Shown here: positions 35,372 through 44,149 of the stretch, piece by piece
Numbering within the stretch: position 1 is the stretch's first letter
Layout: every line of letters begins with the position of its first letter
Made by a program: the position numbers and the translations under genes
Assembly (NCBI GenBank): GCA_013299105.1
Contig: JAAFJY010000014.1
Location: 1 to 64,000, forward strand
Length of the DNA: 64,000 nt
Origin: Chitinophagales bacterium
Lineage (GTDB): Bacteria; Bacteroidota; Bacteroidia; Chitinophagales; Saprospiraceae
Direction: 5' to 3'
The notes under the pieces: model-generated
What the model saw: only the letters and a program-made list of their open reading frames with translations
Told to the model about the DNA's origin: nothing
Database searches by the model: none

Positions 35372-35746
35372 TTATTCTCCCTTTTTAACCATCAAGCCCA
35401 GCCAAATGCTGCGCGAGATGCGGAAAAGATACACAAACAACAAAGCCCCAACTACAATCAGCAGGAAGAACGACAACTCCAGGCTCCAGTCGAGCACCCA
35501 ATGAAAAAACATCAAAAAGCCTAAACAGAAAAAACCGGAGATGACATAAGAGATGAACATTGCTCCGTAATAAAAACCTGGCTCAGGAAAATAAAGCTGT
35601 TCACATTTGGGGCAATGATCAGGCATATCAAAGGGTTTCTTAAAGGAGAAAGCCCCAGTTTCAAATAAATCGCCTTTCCCACAACGCGGGCAACGCATAC
35701 CCAGGATACGGATGAGTTTTGAACTTGACATGTTTTGATTTTTCAA
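35372..35746 (-). CDS. DUF983-family membrane protein
   Basis: A 124-aa protein. The N-terminal CPRCGKGDLF … CPKCEQLYFPEPGFYYGAMFISY is the DUF983 signature: two CxxC pairs for a zinc knuckle, then two transmembrane helices (about 57-80 and 86-108). Members occur widely in Bacteroidota and Proteobacteria; their function is not established. It follows the ArsR-type regulator on the same strand. Confidence 0.87.
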   Translation of the reverse strand: MKNQNMSSSKLIRILGMRCPRCGKGDLFETGAFSFKKPFDMPDHCPKCEQLYFPEPGFYYGAMFISYVISGFFCLGFLMFFHWVLDWSLELSFFLLIVVGALLFVYLFRISRSIWLGLMVKKGE

Positions 35747-35791
35747 CAGATGGGTAAGTCGCCCCTTCTTTCATTTGACAAAAGTCGAGGC

Positions 35792-36136
35792 TCACATGTT
35801 GCACTGGCAATTGTCAAGGCACTCCAAAATGAGTGAAACGTCACGTTCCTTGAGCGAATAGAGCATACTGCGGCCTTCTCTGCGAACCGAGATGAGGCCT
35901 TTGAGGCGCATGTTTTGCAAATGGTGAGAGGTCAATGACTGCTCCGATCCCAAGCGATCACATATCTCGGTGACCGACAGTTTTGGGTGCTGCTCCAGCA
36001 AGTGAATAATTCCCAAACGCATGGGATGGGCCACCGTGCGGAGGATGGACGCGATGCGCTCCAGTTTTTCCGCTTCCTTCGAGTCGAATAAAATCCCGGT
36101 TTTGGCTTCCATATTGTGTAGCTGTTTGGTGATCAT
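35792..36136 (-). CDS. ArsR/SmtB-type transcriptional regulator
   Basis: A 114-aa winged-helix protein: ASILRTVAHPMRLGIIHLLEQHPKLSVTEICDRLGSEQSLTSHHLQNMRLKGLISVRREGRSMLYSL (given as positions 23-89) is the ArsR fold, with recognition helix SLTSHHLQNMRLKG. The C-terminus CLDNCQCNM has three Cys residues, possibly a metal or redox site. The metal-binding ELCVCDL motif of ArsR is absent from helix 3. The open frame extends upstream into the tRNA-Leu gene, so starts at 36136 (MITKQLHN) or 36112 (MEAKTG) are the real choices. The target is unknown. Confidence 0.85.
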   Translation of the reverse strand: MITKQLHNMEAKTGILFDSKEAEKLERIASILRTVAHPMRLGIIHLLEQHPKLSVTEICDRLGSEQSLTSHHLQNMRLKGLISVRREGRSMLYSLKERDVSLILECLDNCQCNM

Positions 36137-36262
36137 CTGAATATTAACTCTGAAAAATACAACAAAGCGGGCAAGCTGGTTGAAAAATGGGCGAAAAAGA
36201 CCACGTTTTTTTGCATAAAAAAAATCCCCGACCGAAAATTCGATCAGGGAAGTCGTTTTTGG

Positions 36263-36344
36263 TGCCCAGAACAGGATTCGAACCTGCACACCTTGCGGCA
36301 CTACCACCTCAAAGTAGCGTGTCTACCAATTTCACCACCTGGGC
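36263..36344 (-). tRNA. tRNA-Leu (anticodon GAG)
   Basis: An 82-nt class II tRNA on the minus strand: acceptor GCCCAGG/TCTGGGC, D arm TGGTGAAATTGGTAGACAC, anticodon stem-loop CTACT-TTGAGGT-GGTAG (GAG), a long variable arm and T arm GGTTCGAATCC. Confidence 0.94.
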
Positions 36345-36484
36345 AAGGGCATTTTTTTCAATGCGTGCGCAAAAGTAGGGCAAAATCGCTTATTGCGCAA
36401 GTCTTAAGTGGAATTTGTAGTGGGATTTTTTTCTGATGCATGATCACTAGTGATACGAGAACAAAATAGTAGGCCATTCACAAT

Positions 36485-36612
36485 GTGAATTTTTTTTGTC
36501 TAAATCAGAATTGGCAGGATTACAGCATTCCAGAATTTCTTGCGTGACGTTGAAAAACAAGAATTTCAAAGAATTAGAGAATTGGCCCGCTTCGCGGTCT
36601 GGGTCCAAATAA
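36485..36612 (-). repeat. Dispersed repeat family T, copy 1
   Basis: Its complement carries GCGAAGCGGGCCAATTCTCT, AATTCTTTGAAATTCTTGTT, CACGCAAGAAATTCTG and CCAATTCTGATTTAG. These line up in order with 62704-62815. It is AATTCT-rich. No gene is seen elsewhere in the 36345-36761 spacer. Confidence 0.7.
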
Positions 36613-36689
36613 TGAAGGCGCGAATGGGTAAAATTTTCACCACGAATACAGGCGGTTTCCTCCCTGCCCAGTAGCAAATGGCCCAAAAC

Positions 36690-36764
36690 CCAAGCCCCCA
36701 CAAATATCCCCATCGAGCCCTAACCCATACCCATTAACAACTAACCATTAACAACTAACAACTA
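36690..36764 (+). repeat. W-like core joined to CCATTAAC heptamers at the mlaF stop
   Basis: CCCACAAATATCCCCATCGA plus GCCCTAACCCATA leads into CCATTAACAACTAA repeats, the last of which supplies the stop codon (TAG) of the ABC ATPase gene. Confidence 0.65.
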
Positions 36765-37526
36765 TTTCAACGCTGCCTTGCGCAAGCGTTGCAAGAAGGG
36801 CGAGGCGAAAATGAAGTTCTGCAAAATCTGGTTATCGCTTTCCAAAACCTGGCTTTTGTCACCACGCCAGGCCAAGTGGCCTTCGTGAACCAGTACGATG
36901 TTGTCGCCGATTTCCATCACCGAGTTCATGTCGTGGGTATTGATGATGGTGGTCATGTTTTTTTCGATGGTGATGCTGCGGATCAGTTCGTCAATGACAA
37001 TGGCGGTTTTGGGATCCAAGCCTGAGTTGGGTTCGTCACAAAACAGGTATTCGGGGTCCAACACAATGGCCCTGGCGATCCCCACCCGCTTTTGCATCCC
37101 CCCAGAGATTTCGGAAGGGAATTTTTTGTTTATGGTATTGCTATCTAGGTTGACCCTTTCGAGACAAAAATTAACCCGATTGAGTTTTTCCTTGGCGGTC
37201 ATGGTCGTGAACATGTCGAGTGGGAAGCGGATGTTTTGCTCCACTGTAAGCGAGTCAAACAAGGCCGAGGCCTGGAACAACATCCCTACTTTCATGCGAA
37301 TGGTCCGCATGTCGTTTTTGTTCAGGCGGTTGAAATGCACGTCTCCGTAGAAAATTTCGCCAGCTGTGGGCTGCATCAAACCAACCAGCAACTTGAGCAA
37401 AACGGTTTTGCCCGCCCCACTGCGGCCAATGATCAGGTTGGTTTTGCCGGGGAAAAACTCGGTAGTAATGCCCTTGAGCACTTCCTGTTCATTGAAGGAT
37501 TTGATCACATTTTCGGTGCGTATCAT
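36762..37526 (-). CDS. ABC transporter ATP-binding protein, MlaF-like
   Basis: A 254-aa ABC ATPase: Walker A GRSGAGKTVLLKLLVG, Q-loop MLFQASALFDSLTVEQNIRFPLD (the 'SALFDSLTV' wording is typical of MlaF), signature SGGMQKRVGIARAI, Walker B YLFCDEPNSGLDP and switch His in INTHDMNSV. It precedes nothing further on its strand, and the MlaE-like permease lies 19 bp upstream in the same operon. By family, the pair moves phospholipids across the periplasm with an MCE protein. No MCE gene is in the window, so the partner must be elsewhere. Confidence 0.92.
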   Translation of the reverse strand: MIRTENVIKSFNEQEVLKGITTEFFPGKTNLIIGRSGAGKTVLLKLLVGLMQPTAGEIFYGDVHFNRLNKNDMRTIRMKVGMLFQASALFDSLTVEQNIRFPLDMFTTMTAKEKLNRVNFCLERVNLDSNTINKKFPSEISGGMQKRVGIARAIVLDPEYLFCDEPNSGLDPKTAIVIDELIRSITIEKNMTTIINTHDMNSVMEIGDNIVLVHEGHLAWRGDKSQVLESDNQILQNFIFASPFLQRLRKAALK

Positions 37527-37545
37527 GGAAGTACTTACTTAAAAA

Positions 37546-38289
37546 TTAGGTAAACATTGCTGCGATCAGGTAATCCGACAGCAGGATCATGATGTCGCTG
37601 ATCACTACGGCATTGGTGCTGGCTTTGCCCAATTCGATGCTGCCGCCCCTAACGTGGTAGCCCTGGTAGCAAGAAATGGAAGTTAGCAAAAATGCAAAAA
37701 CAAGCGACTTGACAAACATCAACGATACGTTTTGTTCCTTGAAAAAGGACCGTACCCCCATCGTATAGTCTTCGCCCGACAAACTACCCGTCAAGACCAT
37801 CGCCAAGTAACCACCAACGATGCTCACAAAAGCGGCAATGGCCACCAGCAGCGGAATCACTACCAACGCACCCAGGATTTTGGGCATGATTAGGTAGCCT
37901 GCGGTATTCACACCCATGATCTCCATGGCGTCAATGTGCTCTTTTTGGCGCATTCCACCGATTTCGGCAGCCATGTTGGAGCCAACTTTACCTGCCAAAA
38001 CCAGGCAAGTAATCGTAGGCGCAAGCTCGATGATGGTACTATCGCGCACAATGTAGCCGATGTAGTAGAGGGGCACCAGCGTGCCATCGAGTTGGTACGA
38101 AAACTGAACCGCCGTCACCGCCCCGATGAACAAAGCGATCAAAATGACGATGAGCAAGGAACCTACGCCGATGTCGTTCATTTGCCGCATGGTCTCGTTG
38201 TAGTACATGCGGGTATTCTCGGGTCGTTGTAAGGACGACCACATCATCAGCAAGTAACGGCCAAAATGTTGTAATAATTTGAATATCAT
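37546..38289 (-). CDS. ABC transporter permease, MlaE family
   Basis: A 247-aa membrane protein with about five transmembrane segments and the MlaE signature (GVGSLLIVILIALFIGAVTAVQ; ELAPTITCLVLAGKVGSNMAAEIGGMR; EQIDAMEIMGVN-like EHIDAMEIMGVNTAGYLIMPK). The start MIFKLLQHFGRYLLMM at 38289 is chosen because it matches family length. It is the inner-membrane partner of the ATPase at 36762. Confidence 0.92.
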   Translation of the reverse strand: MIFKLLQHFGRYLLMMWSSLQRPENTRMYYNETMRQMNDIGVGSLLIVILIALFIGAVTAVQFSYQLDGTLVPLYYIGYIVRDSTIIELAPTITCLVLAGKVGSNMAAEIGGMRQKEHIDAMEIMGVNTAGYLIMPKILGALVVIPLLVAIAAFVSIVGGYLAMVLTGSLSGEDYTMGVRSFFKEQNVSLMFVKSLVFAFLLTSISCYQGYHVRGGSIELGKASTNAVVISDIMILLSDYLIAAMFT

Positions 38290-38500
38290 TGGTTTCTGTC
38301 CAAATTGCCAGTTCGGAAAGCGGCAAAAAGCTAGGCTGTTTCCCTTCATTTGGCGAATAAGGGCGCAAAATACGGGGAAAAGCTTTATAAAAATTGAAAA
38401 ATTGACGCGGAGGAAAAAATCTATGCTTAACTTCAATTTGACTGGGTGGTTTTTTACTTTCGCGTGCAGCTGCTAAAACACGATTTTTATACCTTCTGAT

Positions 38501-39037
38501 ATGCAAAACCAAATAACCCTGCGTAGGCTCGGTGAAGCCGACTTGCCGTCTTTGCGCCAAATCAGCATCGACACCTTTGTGGAAAATTATGCCCACCTGA
38601 ACGATCCTGAAGTTTTTCAACAACACCTGGAGCGCAATTTTTCAGAAACTCAACTACTATCCGAACTCCAGGATGCCTCGGCATTTTTCTTTTTTGCCGA
38701 ACACAACGGCCAAGTTCTGGGTTATTTGAAGTTGGCTTACCCTTCGCCAATGGAGCACGACCCCAGTATAGATAGCCTCGAACTGGTGCGGATTTATGTA
38801 CAACCAAGCTACCAAAAATGGGGCATTGGCAAGCTTTTTTTGGAGAAAACCATTGAAACTGCCCAGGCCCTTGGCGCAGCAGGCATTTGGTTGGGCGTTT
38901 GGCAAAAAAATACCAAAGCCCAGGAATGGTACCAACGCCAGGGCTTCAGGAAAGTAGCCACCCATACCTTTATGCTTGGTGATGAGGCGCAGGAGGATGA
39001 TGTGTATTGGGTAGAAGTTGAAAAGTTGAAGGGTTGA
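38501..39037 (+). CDS. GNAT-family N-acetyltransferase
   Basis: A 178-aa acetyltransferase, intact GNAT fold: ITLRRLGEADLPSLRQIS at the start, VRIYVQPSYQKWGIGKLFLE for the acetyl-CoA loop (Q-K-W-G-I-G), and WLGVWQKNTKAQEWYQRQGF near the end. The acceptor is unknown. The last eight codons (VEVEKLKG-stop) are read from a GTTGAAAA/GTTGAAGG octamer array that also supplies the stop codon. It is divergent from mlaE; a TACTTTCG box lies at about 38456. Confidence 0.87.
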   Translation: MQNQITLRRLGEADLPSLRQISIDTFVENYAHLNDPEVFQQHLERNFSETQLLSELQDASAFFFFAEHNGQVLGYLKLAYPSPMEHDPSIDSLELVRIYVQPSYQKWGIGKLFLEKTIETAQALGAAGIWLGVWQKNTKAQEWYQRQGFRKVATHTFMLGDEAQEDDVYWVEVEKLKG

Positions 39038-39040
39038 AAA
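39015..39040. repeat. Octamer array forming the 3' end of the GNAT gene
   Basis: GTTGAAAA, GTTGAAGG and GTTGAAAA in tandem. The TGA of the third unit is the stop codon of the GNAT gene. Confidence 0.85.
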
Positions 39041-39060
39041 GAAGGAGCGGGTATTAGGCC

Positions 39061-39759
39061 TCAAAGATCCTTTAAAGCCTCCTTGTATCCTCGACCAATC
39101 GGGATTTCAAGGCCCTGTACTTCCACCATTTCAGCGTTGTAGGACTCGATTTTTTCCAAGGAAACGATGAAGGAGCGGTGGATGCGTCGAAACAAATGTG
39201 CGGGCAACAAGGCTTCAATTTCATGGGTGCTCATTTTGCTCAGGTAAGTTTTGTTGCCGCACACGACCTTGATGTACTCTTTTTGGCTTTCGATGTAGGC
39301 AATGTCGTCAAAGGCGATTTTGACCTTCTTTTTTTGTACATTGATAAAAATGTAGGGCTTTTCTTCCAGCATATTTGGCGCAATGTTTACAGAAGTCTCT
39401 ACTGTTGGTGTTTTGATTTTGCCAATGGCCATCAAAAAGCGCTCAAAATCGAAGGGTTTGAGCAGGTAATCACACACGTTGAGCTCGAAACCCTCCACGG
39501 CATACTGGTGATAAGCCGTAGTAATGATCACCTCTGGCGGGTTTTTCAAGGTTTTGAGAAAGGCCATGCCCTTGAGGCGGGGCAAATGGATGTCGAGAAA
39601 CATCAGGTCCACCCTGTTTTGCCTCAAAAAATCGGTGGCCAGGATGGCATCTTTGAACGTACCCAACAAGTCGAGGTAAGGTACTTCGCTGGTATAATCT
39701 TTCAAGACTTTGGCGGCCAAAGGCTCGTCTTCGATGATGATGCACCTGAGTTTAGACAT
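39061..39759 (-). CDS. LytTR-family response regulator
   Basis: A 232-aa regulator. Residues 1-120 are a receiver domain with phospho-acceptor D54-D55 region (LMFLDIHLPRLKG), acidic pair EDEP at the start and conserved T/K (TTAYHQYAVEGFELNVCDYLLKPF). Residues 135-230 are a LytTR DNA-binding domain (IFINVQKKKVKIAFDDIAYIESQKEYIKVV, FRRIHRSFIVSLEKI). It overlaps the sensor kinase gene by 8 bp. The target genes are not known. Confidence 0.92.
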   Translation of the reverse strand: MSKLRCIIIEDEPLAAKVLKDYTSEVPYLDLLGTFKDAILATDFLRQNRVDLMFLDIHLPRLKGMAFLKTLKNPPEVIITTAYHQYAVEGFELNVCDYLLKPFDFERFLMAIGKIKTPTVETSVNIAPNMLEEKPYIFINVQKKKVKIAFDDIAYIESQKEYIKVVCGNKTYLSKMSTHEIEALLPAHLFRRIHRSFIVSLEKIESYNAEMVEVQGLEIPIGRGYKEALKDL

Positions 39760-40792
39760 GGCTGGCCAGGTTGATGGTTAAAGTTGCGGTAAAAAAGCCT
39801 TCTCCCTGTTGGGTCTTGAGATCGTATTCCCGAAACAACAATTCCAGTTGCCTGCGCAGGTTGGATAGGCCGATGTTCTCGCGGGGCGATTTTTCCTCGT
39901 TTTGGATTTCGCTTGAGTTTTTTACCACAAACTTCAATTGCCTTTGCCGGATCGACAGGTGAATATCCACAAAAGGTTGGTTGCGGGTCTCGGAAGCCCC
40001 GTGTTTGAAGGCATTTTCGACCAAAGGGATGAGCAAGAGCGGGGGCAAGGCCTGCTTCAGGTCCTCCACATCGTAGTTGAAATTCAGGCGCAAGCTCTCA
40101 TCGTAGCGCAGTTTTTCCAGGGCAATATAATCGTCCATGATCTTGAGTTCTTGCTCTACAGCGATGAAATCTCCGCTGGTTTCGTAAAGCATGTAGCGCA
40201 GGATTTGCGACAATTTCAAGATCGAGGCCGGGGCCAAATCCGACTTGTCGCGGGCCAAGGAATAAATGTTGTTGAGGGTATTGAACAAGAAATGGGGGTT
40301 GGTTTGGGCTTTGAGGTAATTGAGCTCAGCGGCTTGTTTTTCGATTAGCAGTTGCTGGGCTTTTTCGCGCAGTTTGCGGTAGTCATAAGTGTAGCGGATG
40401 ATGCCAAAAAAAGCAATCGATCCCACGCTGTAGGCCGCTGAATCGGTCAAGGCTTCAGTGATTTCGTCATAAACTTTTAGTTCGCTGTAAATGTGGAGCC
40501 AAATCCCAAAATTTCGCCAAAAAAAACCTGCGAATACATACATGATAAAGCTCAGGAATAAAATGACCGGACTGAGCAGGATGCGGTCCCAACGCAACTT
40601 GATCAAGGGCAGGATGCGCTCAAAAAAGAAATAATGCAAAACGATCACCAGGCACAGCTTCCAGACGTGATTGATGGTTTCCTCAACCCAATGTTTGGTT
40701 CCCTCTAGCCAATCGATCACAAGGGTGATCAAAAACGAGGCTCCCCCGATGTAGAGGTACAACAACAAGCGATCTTTGCGAAACAGTTTCAT
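39752..40792 (-). CDS. LytS-like sensor histidine kinase
   Basis: A 346-aa membrane kinase of the His_kinase (LytS/YehU) type. Four hydrophobic segments fill the first 160 residues. The phosphorylated His is in LKAQTNPHFLFNTLNNIYS, and the ATP-binding N-box is LIPLVENAFKHGASE. The start MKLFRKDRLLLYLY (40792) is used because the longer frame reads into a family S repeat. It pairs with the LytTR regulator at 39061. Confidence 0.9.
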   Translation of the reverse strand: MKLFRKDRLLLYLYIGGASFLITLVIDWLEGTKHWVEETINHVWKLCLVIVLHYFFFERILPLIKLRWDRILLSPVILFLSFIMYVFAGFFWRNFGIWLHIYSELKVYDEITEALTDSAAYSVGSIAFFGIIRYTYDYRKLREKAQQLLIEKQAAELNYLKAQTNPHFLFNTLNNIYSLARDKSDLAPASILKLSQILRYMLYETSGDFIAVEQELKIMDDYIALEKLRYDESLRLNFNYDVEDLKQALPPLLLIPLVENAFKHGASETRNQPFVDIHLSIRQRQLKFVVKNSSEIQNEEKSPRENIGLSNLRRQLELLFREYDLKTQQGEGFFTATLTINLASHV

Positions 40793-40796
40793 TCTG

Positions 40797-40929
40797 TGTA
40801 TCTGAGCTAAAATAAGGCAAACAACTTTGCTTTTGAGGTTTAGCAAAAAAAGAACTCAACTTCCTTTCATCCAGTTGCTTATCTTTTTTCACTAAACCCA
40901 AACTCGTTTACCTTATTTTTTTACGCTCC
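40797..40929 (-). repeat. Foldback repeat family S, copy 3
   Basis: It reads on the minus strand GCGTAAAAAAATAAGG … GGTTTAGTGAAAAAAG … CTTTTTTTGCTAAACC … CTTATTTTAGCTC. It lies just upstream of the kinase start. Confidence 0.85.
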
Positions 40930-41143
40930 CTTTGTATTCCAGGGTCAAAGTTCTGGAAAATTTTGCCGTTTTGCTGCTCAAGGTCAATAGAATTGGCTTG
41001 GAGGTCAATGAAAGTAGGATTTGAGGTCATTTTTTGCCTAAAACCCTTGCCCTTGCATTTTATTGACCAAAGTACTACTTGTGTTGATGTGCACAAGTTG
41101 GCTTCGATTTTTGCGCATAGCCTTGCAGAAAAAATCTGTCGTT

Positions 41144-42457
41144 ATGTTAAAAAAATCACCCATTGTTTTGGCCTTGTGCTTGGTATTTTCGCAAGCCTAT
41201 GCTCAGTTGGAGCCCACTGCGGGCAAATGGAAAACCTGGTTCATTTCCTCGGTGGCCGAATACCGCTTGCCCATACCTGGAAGAAGTGAAGTGGCCCAGG
41301 TATTGGCCCGCCAGCAAAAACTGAGCGCTCAGGATCGACAAAAAATCACGTTTTGGAACGCTGGTGGCCCGGTGTACCGCTGGCAAGCGATGATGGGCGG
41401 CTTGTGGATGAGCGAAAGAAGGTACGATGGTGCCTTGTCGATGATGCTTTTGGGCGTGAGCAGCTACGACGCCACCATAGCCGCCTGGGACAGCAAATAT
41501 GCCTACCGCCGAGCCCGCCCCTTTGAAGTGGACAAAAGGATCAAGTTGTTGGCACCACAACCCAACAGCCCTTCATACCCCTGCGAATACTCGGTAGCCG
41601 CAGGCGTGGCAGTGGCCATAATTGGCCATTTTTATCCAGCCATGAAGGATTCGGTGCTAAAAATGGCCCTGGAAATGATGGACACCCGGGTAGCAGCAGG
41701 CCTTGTTTTTCCGAGCGATACCAAAGCTGGTTTTGAGTTGGGGCAAAAAATAGCCGAAGCTGAAATTGCGTTGACCAAAAACTATACCCCACAACAAACG
41801 GAGGTACCTAAAATCCCCAATGAACCCGGCAAATGGACGGGCAAAAATCCCTACCTGCCGCTTTTGGGTCAGAATAAAACCGTCGTATTGAGCAGTGGCA
41901 GTCAGTTTCGCCCCGGTCCACCTCCTGATTTTGCCAAGGAAATGGAGGAGTTGCGGAATTACAAACCCGATTTTGGAGGCATTGCCAATGCCTTTCGTTT
42001 TGCCTCCGAGTCGGTATGGGAAGACCTGCTCGACAAAAAAGTATTGGAGTACAACCTGCACCTCAACCCACCGCAGTTGGCTCGGGCATATGCTTTGAGG
42101 GCGGTGGGCATATACGATGGCTTTGTGGCTTGCTGGGACGCCAAATACGCCTACTGGGGCATTCGGCCCAACCAATATGACCCCAATTTTAAGCCAACTT
42201 TGATTTTTACGCCGCCTTTTCCGGGCTATCCTTCGGGTCATGCGGCTTTGGGTGCGGTGATGGCGGAGATTTATACCTATTTATTCCCCATGGACCGTGC
42301 TTTGTTTGAAAAAACTGCAAAAGATGCCGCCGAATCTCGTTTTCAAGGTGGCATTCACTTTCGCAGCGACAATGAGGTGGCTCTGAAACTGGGTAGCCAA
42401 GTTGGCACTTTAATTGTAGAAAAGGCCAAAAAAGACGGCGCTGGCGAGGGGAATTGA
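41144..42457 (+). CDS. PAP2/vanadium-dependent haloperoxidase-like secreted protein
   Basis: A 437-aa protein with a signal peptide (MLKKSPIVLALCLVFSQAYAQ). It holds two related halves. The second has the PAP2/vanadate pocket: PPFPGYPSGHAALGAVMAE with P-S-G-H and the later GIHFRSDNEVALKLG with R/H. The first half has the related but degenerate PSYPCEYSVAAGVA, without the His. YDATIAAWDSKYAYRRARPF and YDGFVACWDAKYAYWGIRPN are the matching repeats. Proteins of this vanadium haloperoxidase (VCPO) branch may be phosphatases or haloperoxidases; the reaction cannot be told here. A terminator hairpin follows at 42478. Confidence 0.86.
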   Translation: MLKKSPIVLALCLVFSQAYAQLEPTAGKWKTWFISSVAEYRLPIPGRSEVAQVLARQQKLSAQDRQKITFWNAGGPVYRWQAMMGGLWMSERRYDGALSMMLLGVSSYDATIAAWDSKYAYRRARPFEVDKRIKLLAPQPNSPSYPCEYSVAAGVAVAIIGHFYPAMKDSVLKMALEMMDTRVAAGLVFPSDTKAGFELGQKIAEAEIALTKNYTPQQTEVPKIPNEPGKWTGKNPYLPLLGQNKTVVLSSGSQFRPGPPPDFAKEMEELRNYKPDFGGIANAFRFASESVWEDLLDKKVLEYNLHLNPPQLARAYALRAVGIYDGFVACWDAKYAYWGIRPNQYDPNFKPTLIFTPPFPGYPSGHAALGAVMAEIYTYLFPMDRALFEKTAKDAAESRFQGGIHFRSDNEVALKLGSQVGTLIVEKAKKDGAGEGN

Positions 42458-42477
42458 TCAGGATTTTGTCGAAAATG

Positions 42478-42520
42478 AAAAAGTTGAAGCGTGAATAGGC
42501 CTTCACGCTTCAACCTTTTT
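42478..42520 (+). terminator. Intrinsic terminator built from octamer units
   Basis: AAAAAGTTGAAGCGTGAA (42478-42495) pairs with TTCACGCTTCAACCTTTTT (42502-42520), one bulged base, 6-base loop, ending in five T. The stem includes GTTGAAG/CTTCAAC octamer units. Confidence 0.8.
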
Positions 42521-42557
42521 GCCCTAAAGACCACTCGCAGAAGTCCCCAAAAAGTTG

Positions 42558-42565
42558 TACTTTTG
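42558..42565 (+). promoter_or_regulatory. -7 box of the first AAA-ATPase/nuclease gene
   Basis: TACTTTTG matches TAnnTTTG and lies 5 bp before the start codon, implying a nearly leaderless transcript. CCCAAAAAGTTGTACTTTT around it is repeated before the second gene. Confidence 0.55.
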
Positions 42566-42570
42566 CAAGC

Positions 42571-44118
42571 ATGAAAGAGTTACCAATCGGCATCCAATCA
42601 TTCAGTGAACTCATAGAAGGAGGGCATATTTATGTGGACAAAACGGAACTGATCAATCAAATGACCAGGTCTGGAAAATTTTATTTCCTCTCCCGCCCCC
42701 GCCGTTTTGGTAAATCACTGCTCTTGAACACGATTAAATCATTGTTTGAGGGGAAAAAATCTCTTTTTGCTGGTTTATGGATCGAGGATCAATGGGATTG
42801 GAGTAAGACCAATCCGGTTTTACATTTTTCGTTTGATGCGATCAGCTATGATCAATTAGGGTTGGAAGCAGCGCTTTTACAAGAACTAGCAGCCCAAGCT
42901 CAAGCATTCCAAGTTACCTTACAGTATAGTGATATAAAAAGCCAATTTAAAGAGCTGATCCAAAAATTGCATGAAAAATACGGCAAAGTAGTCCTGCTCA
43001 TTGATGAGTATGACAAGCCCATCATCGACTTTCTGGAAAAACATACCTTTGAAAAAGCCAAAGCCAACCGTGAAATCCTCCGCAGTTTTTATTCCGTATT
43101 GAAAAGTTCGGACGATCATTTGCGCTTGGTGTTCATCACGGGCATTTCCAAGTTTGCCCAAGTGTCGATTTTTTCCCATCTCAACAACTTGAATGATATT
43201 ACCCTCAACGAGGAGTATGCTAATTTAACTGGCTATACACAAGAAGAACTGGAGCAATATTTTGATGATCATTTGAACGTAGTTCAAACCAAATTGAAAG
43301 CCACTCGCCAACAAATCCTCGATGGTATGCGAGAATGGTACAACGGCTACTCTTGGGACGGGATTCAACGAGTCTATAATCCGTTTGGGGTGTTGCGGTT
43401 TTTTTCGGTCAAGCGTTTTAACAATTTTTGGTTCTCATCGGGCAGCCCCAAGTTTCTCATTGAGCAAATGCGCAAAGTCGATTTTTTTGAAGTAGAAAAC
43501 ATCCACGCCAACAACACCACATTCGAGCGTTTTGACATTGAAAATATCGACCTCACTTCGCTGCTTTTCCAAACGGGCTACCTGACGGTCAAAGAATTGG
43601 ACCTTTGGTCGGGCGACATGATTCTGGACTACCCCAACAAGGAAGTGCGGCAAAGCATGTACCTGTTTTTGATCGACGACTTGGCCAAAAACGCCCATCG
43701 CACCGATACGGGTCTGACCATTCGCAACCTCAAGCAAGCTTTTGAAGCAGCCGATCTGGCGCAAGTGCGCGAAATCCTGAACAGCCTGCTAGCCGATCTG
43801 CCCAGTGAGGTTTTTGAGAAAAAATCAGAGGGTTTGTACCACGGCTTACTCCATGTGGTGTTCAAATTCTTGGGCATGCACATCCAAAGCGAGGTACATT
43901 CCGCCCGTGGCCGGGCCGATGCGGTGGTGCAAACGGCCAGTGAGGTCTATATTTTTGAGTTCAAATTCAACAAAACAGCCAGCGAAGCCCTGGCCCAAAT
44001 CCGCGAAAAAGGCTACGCGGACAAGTACCGCAACGCTGGGAAAAAATTGACAGGCATTGGCGTGAATTTTAGCACCGAGGCGAGGGGAATTGATGAGTGG
44101 GTGGAGGAGAGCTTTTGA
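42571..44118 (+). CDS. AAA-ATPase-like protein with C-terminal PD-(D/E)XK nuclease domain (first paralogue)
   Basis: A 515-aa protein of the AAA-ATPase_like (PF09820) plus PDDEXK_9 (PF08011) type. MKELPIGIQSFSELIEGG is the typical opening; the P-loop is RPRRFGKSLLLNTI (GKS 47-49); Walker B is VVLLIDEYDKP (D145, E146). The C-terminus SARGRADAVVQTASEVYIFEFKFNKTA-type region (residues ~440-465) holds the D and E-x-K catalytic triad of a PD-(D/E)XK nuclease. Members occur in many copies per genome in Bacteroidota and are of unknown role, with possible defence or mobile-element links. A second copy follows 31 bp downstream. Confidence 0.88.
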   Translation: MKELPIGIQSFSELIEGGHIYVDKTELINQMTRSGKFYFLSRPRRFGKSLLLNTIKSLFEGKKSLFAGLWIEDQWDWSKTNPVLHFSFDAISYDQLGLEAALLQELAAQAQAFQVTLQYSDIKSQFKELIQKLHEKYGKVVLLIDEYDKPIIDFLEKHTFEKAKANREILRSFYSVLKSSDDHLRLVFITGISKFAQVSIFSHLNNLNDITLNEEYANLTGYTQEELEQYFDDHLNVVQTKLKATRQQILDGMREWYNGYSWDGIQRVYNPFGVLRFFSVKRFNNFWFSSGSPKFLIEQMRKVDFFEVENIHANNTTFERFDIENIDLTSLLFQTGYLTVKELDLWSGDMILDYPNKEVRQSMYLFLIDDLAKNAHRTDTGLTIRNLKQAFEAADLAQVREILNSLLADLPSEVFEKKSEGLYHGLLHVVFKFLGMHIQSEVHSARGRADAVVQTASEVYIFEFKFNKTASEALAQIREKGYADKYRNAGKKLTGIGVNFSTEARGIDEWVEESF

Positions 44119-44144
44119 CGATTCCCCAAAAAGTTGTACTTTTA
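44114..44144 (+). promoter_or_regulatory. Promoter of the second AAA-ATPase/nuclease gene
   Basis: TTTG (44114-44117), a 19-bp spacer and TACTTTTA (44137-44144, last base off consensus) make a fair Bacteroidota promoter. The -33 box overlaps the stop codon of the first paralogue. Confidence 0.5.
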
Positions 44145-44149
44145 TACCC